Made by a program: the position numbers and the translations under genes. This document shows, one piece after another, positions 61,428 to 64,000 of a stretch of 64,000 bases of DNA (positions are counted from its first letter, which is position 1; every line of letters begins with the position of its first letter). Origin of the DNA: Brevibacillus fluminis (lineage in GTDB: Bacteria; Bacillota; Bacilli; Brevibacillales; Brevibacillaceae). Location: assembly GCF_003710825.1 (NCBI RefSeq), contig NZ_RHHQ01000005.1, positions 1-64,000 on the forward strand, read 5' to 3'. Below the pieces are notes generated by a model, which did not search any database, was not told the DNA's origin, and worked only from the letters and a program-made list of their open reading frames with translations.

Positions 61428-62911
61428 TCGATTTGCTGCTGGTACACGGCGTCGTCATTACGATGGATGCCCAGCGCCGTATTTTGGAAGACGGCGCAGT
61501 CGCGATTCATAACGGTCGGATTTTGGCTGTTGATGATACAGCGGTGCTTATCGGCAAGTATGAGGCGAAAAAGGTGATCGACTGCAAGCATCATTGCGTG
61601 CTGCCCGGATTCATCGATGCGCACGGTCATGGCGGGCATTCGATGTTCAAAACGATCGCGATGGAAAACCTCAGCTTCTGGATGCCGATCATGACCCACA
61701 CCTACAAGCATAATGTGACCGATGAGTTCTGGTATTACGAGGGCAAGCTCAATGCACTGGAGCGCCTGCGTGCCGGTGTGACGACAGGCGTGTGTGTGCT
61801 TGGTTCGATGCCGCGTTCGGACGATCCGGTTTTTGCCTTGAACCATGCGAAAGCATATGCGGAAGTCGGTGTGCGTGAAATCGTCTGCACAGGCCCGTGC
61901 AACCCACCGTGGCCGCATCCGTTCAGCCGATGGGTGGACGGGAAGAAAATCACGCGGGAAGTCACGTATGACGAGGTGCTGCACGGAGCAGAGGCGGTCA
62001 TCGAGGCGCTGAATCATTCCCATGAGGACCGGATTCGGGCTTTCATCACGCCTTTCGTGATCGTCACCTCGGTGAATCCGTCGGGAGCGACGCCGGCCGA
62101 TCAGCTGTACGGTTTGACGGCTCATGACCGTTACCAGGCGAAGCGAATCCGCGAGATCGCCCGCAAATACAATACACGGATTCACTCCGACGCGTTTGGC
62201 GGGATGATCCATTTGGCGATTCAGGACAAGGAAAACGCGCTGCTAGGTCCGGATGTCCATCTGCAGCACTGCCGTGGCATTTCGTTTGACGAAGCACGGA
62301 TTTTGGCCGAGACAGGAACAAATGTCAGCTCGGCTCCGGGCGTCAGCCAGATGTTCGAGCGCACGCCGATCACCGAGTTGATCGAAATGGGTGCGACCGT
62401 TGCAATCACGACGGACGGTACGTCGCCATCTGCGACGTTTGACATGTTCCAGGCGATGCGCAAGACGCAGATGATTCATCAGGCGGCGCTGCGGGACACG
62501 TACTATTTGCCGCCGGGCAAGCTCTTGGAGATGGTCACGATCGATGCAGCACGCTGCGTCGGGTGGGATGACGAGCTGGGCTCGCTCGAGGTTGGCAAAA
62601 AAGCGGACGTGATCACGGTCGACATGAACCAGCCGCACTTGGCTCCGGCTTTCATGTATGTACACCGGCTCGTCTACCAGGCGGTGGCGAGCGATGTTGA
62701 CAACGTCATCGTGGACGGCCGGCTCGTGCTGGAAAACAGGCAGGTTTTGCACGTCGACGAAAAGACCGCTTTAGCTGAGGCAAATGAGGAGGCGCTGCGT
62801 ACGATTGAGCGCGCCGATTTAAAAAAATATATGCAGCCGACGAAATATTTCTGGGGGCACGCCCGCAATTATGTGGACGAAAAGCGCTTTGACCCAGAAA
62901 CGCTGCGATAG
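61424..62911 (+). CDS. Amidohydrolase, TrzA/AtzA-like
   Basis: This 495-residue enzyme has the HxH motif GFIDAHGHGGHS (residues ~61-72), later HSDAFGGMIH, LQHCRGIS and TTDGTSPSATFD for the remaining metal ligands. It resembles the s-triazine/chlorohydrolase and guanine-deaminase-like branch. ATG 61424 overlaps the preceding stop (ATGA), so translation is coupled. The substrate is unknown but is probably shared or sequential with the enzymes encoded before and after. Confidence 0.9.
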   Translation: MIDLLLVHGVVITMDAQRRILEDGAVAIHNGRILAVDDTAVLIGKYEAKKVIDCKHHCVLPGFIDAHGHGGHSMFKTIAMENLSFWMPIMTHTYKHNVTDEFWYYEGKLNALERLRAGVTTGVCVLGSMPRSDDPVFALNHAKAYAEVGVREIVCTGPCNPPWPHPFSRWVDGKKITREVTYDEVLHGAEAVIEALNHSHEDRIRAFITPFVIVTSVNPSGATPADQLYGLTAHDRYQAKRIREIARKYNTRIHSDAFGGMIHLAIQDKENALLGPDVHLQHCRGISFDEARILAETGTNVSSAPGVSQMFERTPITELIEMGATVAITTDGTSPSATFDMFQAMRKTQMIHQAALRDTYYLPPGKLLEMVTIDAARCVGWDDELGSLEVGKKADVITVDMNQPHLAPAFMYVHRLVYQAVASDVDNVIVDGRLVLENRQVLHVDEKTALAEANEEALRTIERADLKKYMQPTKYFWGHARNYVDEKRFDPETLR

Positions 62912-62926
62912 AGGAGCGAGACAAGG

Positions 62927-64000
62927 ATGATAACGAAGCTGACCGGACGCTTTGTCGTCGGATACGATGGCATGGATCATGTGATTTTGGAGCACGGTGA
63001 GGTCGTGTATGAAACGGAAAGCGGGACCATTCTTTTCGTCGGTCACGACTATCCCGATCAGGTGGATGAAGTCATTGACGCCGGGAATGCGGTCATCAGC
63101 CCGGGCTTCATCGATTTGAACGCGTTGGGCGACATTGACCATGACATCGTGCATGTGGAAGCAGGCAGTCGCCAGAAAAACTTGTTTTGGTCGGAAACGT
63201 ATTATCAAAACGGCTATCACGAGGTCATGACGCCGGAGGAAGAAGCGTTCAAATCGCAGTTTGCCTATACGCAGCTGATCTTGAACGGTGTGACGACCGC
63301 GATGCCGATCACCTCGGTTTTTTACAAGCGGTGGGCGGAAACGTTTGAGGAGCTGGAGGCGGCCGTACACCATGCCGGCAAGCTCGGCTTGCGCATGTAT
63401 ATGGGGCCGAGCTACCAGTCCGGTATGCGCGTGGTCAAACCGAACGGCGAGATCGAGGTGCTGTGGAACGAGGAAGAGGGGCGTGAGGGGCTGCGCCGCG
63501 CCGTAGAATTCGTGAAAAAGTTCGACGGTGCATACGACGGCTTGATCCGGGGGATGCTGGCGCCCGAGCGAATTGAAACGCAGACGCCGGAAAATTTGAT
63601 CGAAACCAAGCGCTTCGCTGATGAGTTGGGCTGCCCAATCCGCCTACATGCGGCACAGGGTGATTATGAATATCACGAAATTCATCGACGCCACAACAAG
63701 ACGCCGATTCGCTTTCTCTATGACCTTGGTTTTCTCGGCGAAAGGACCGCGATTCCGCATGCGGACTATGTCGCAGGCTTCAGCAGGGTCGCGATCGGCG
63801 AAGGCGACGACCTCGCGCTGCTCGCAGAAACGAAGACGACCGTCATCCATTGCCCGCTCGTTATTGGGCGTCACGGACAAGCGCTGGAGTCGTTCGCCCG
63901 CTACAAGCGGCGCGGCATCAACATGGCGCTCGGGACCGATACGTTCCCGCCTGACATTTTCCAAAATATCCGTACCGCGAGCATGGTGTCGCGGATGGTG
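62927..64000 (+). CDS. Third amidohydrolase, truncated by window edge, HxH motif absent
   Basis: 358 codons are visible from ATG 62927 (GAGGAG about ten bases upstream) to the window end. The N-terminus aligns with the amidohydrolase form: a small beta domain (1-58), then ISPGFIDLNALGDIDHD, in which residues 65 and 67, normally the two His, are Asn and Leu. Later sites are present: IRLHAAQGD, IPHADYV, VIHCPLV and LGTDTFPPD. It could bind one metal or none, or be a regulatory partner of the other two. Absence of HxH is visible, its meaning is inference. Confidence 0.8.
   Translation, partial: MITKLTGRFVVGYDGMDHVILEHGEVVYETESGTILFVGHDYPDQVDEVIDAGNAVISPGFIDLNALGDIDHDIVHVEAGSRQKNLFWSETYYQNGYHEVMTPEEEAFKSQFAYTQLILNGVTTAMPITSVFYKRWAETFEELEAAVHHAGKLGLRMYMGPSYQSGMRVVKPNGEIEVLWNEEEGREGLRRAVEFVKKFDGAYDGLIRGMLAPERIETQTPENLIETKRFADELGCPIRLHAAQGDYEYHEIHRRHNKTPIRFLYDLGFLGERTAIPHADYVAGFSRVAIGEGDDLALLAETKTTVIHCPLVIGRHGQALESFARYKRRGINMALGTDTFPPDIFQNIRTASMVSRMV

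Noticed and set aside
1..64000. tRNA, rRNA, prophage or intact transposase genes
   Set aside because: Reading both strands I found no acceptor-stem and T-loop pattern, no rRNA-like sequence, and no transposase or phage structural protein among supported frames.

Overview
The window is about 64 kb from the chromosome of an endospore-forming Firmicute, most likely order Bacillales (a Brevibacillus-, Tumebacillus- or Effusibacillus-like organism; the genus cannot be settled from this sequence). The evidence is strong AGGAGG-type ribosome sites with frequent GTG/TTG starts, many spore-surface genes (a collagen-like exosporium-type protein, a CotB-like coat protein and a paralogue, a YheC/YheD ATP-grasp protein, cotJC remnants), the mrfAB (yprAB) pair and many short Bacillus-type operons ending in clear stem-loop terminators. 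I saw no rRNA, tRNA, CRISPR array, intact insertion sequence or prophage.

Layout. 1-1.5 kb: the 3' end of a collagen-like protein gene and two decayed pieces of cotJC. 1.5-4.6 kb: arsenic resistance in two units, arsR-acr3-arsC and arsR-arsI plus a 56-aa CC-ended peptide; the second unit has four near-identical operators. 4.8-13.5 kb: NlpC/P60 wall hydrolase, GT2 glycosyltransferase, a Fur-box-controlled lipoprotein, an orphan OmpR regulator, a His-rich exported protein, then spore-coat-type genes and a minimal kinase-like protein. 13.6-21.2 kb: mixed housekeeping genes (HutD, PHP metallohydrolase, MerR, DUF554, Lrp/AsnC, VOC, YcdB-like, nitroreductase). 21.3-24.4 kb: a SulP transporter, an ArsR repressor and a Cys-rich protein joined by a shared 20-bp operator. 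24.6-32.4 kb: an XRE-cupin regulator, a cupin, a complete peptide ABC transporter and an Xaa-Pro peptidase, apparently one peptide-use operon.

32.4-41.2 kb: small genes, a two-component system whose predicted binding motif recurs before an exported repeat protein, an EamA/LysR divergent pair, and an ECF sigma/anti-sigma pair. 41.5-48.6 kb: acyl-CoA-dehydrogenase-like flavoprotein, mrfB-mrfA DNA repair pair, TetR and FAD monooxygenase. 48.9-52.1 kb: a sugar-type ABC transporter, followed by a 206-bp giant palindrome. 52.4-56.1 kb: EamA exporter, sodium:solute symporter and a LytS/YesN-type two-component pair. 56.2-64 kb: a second peptide-type ABC transporter (no binding protein nearby) divergent from three successive amidohydrolase genes, the last cut by the window edge and lacking the usual HxH metal motif.

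No wholly new defence-type system is evident. The most interesting signals are regulatory: the two-component direct repeat, the SulP/ArsR/Cys-rich operator, the arsenic operator array, the giant palindrome, and a short intergenic repeat found twice.
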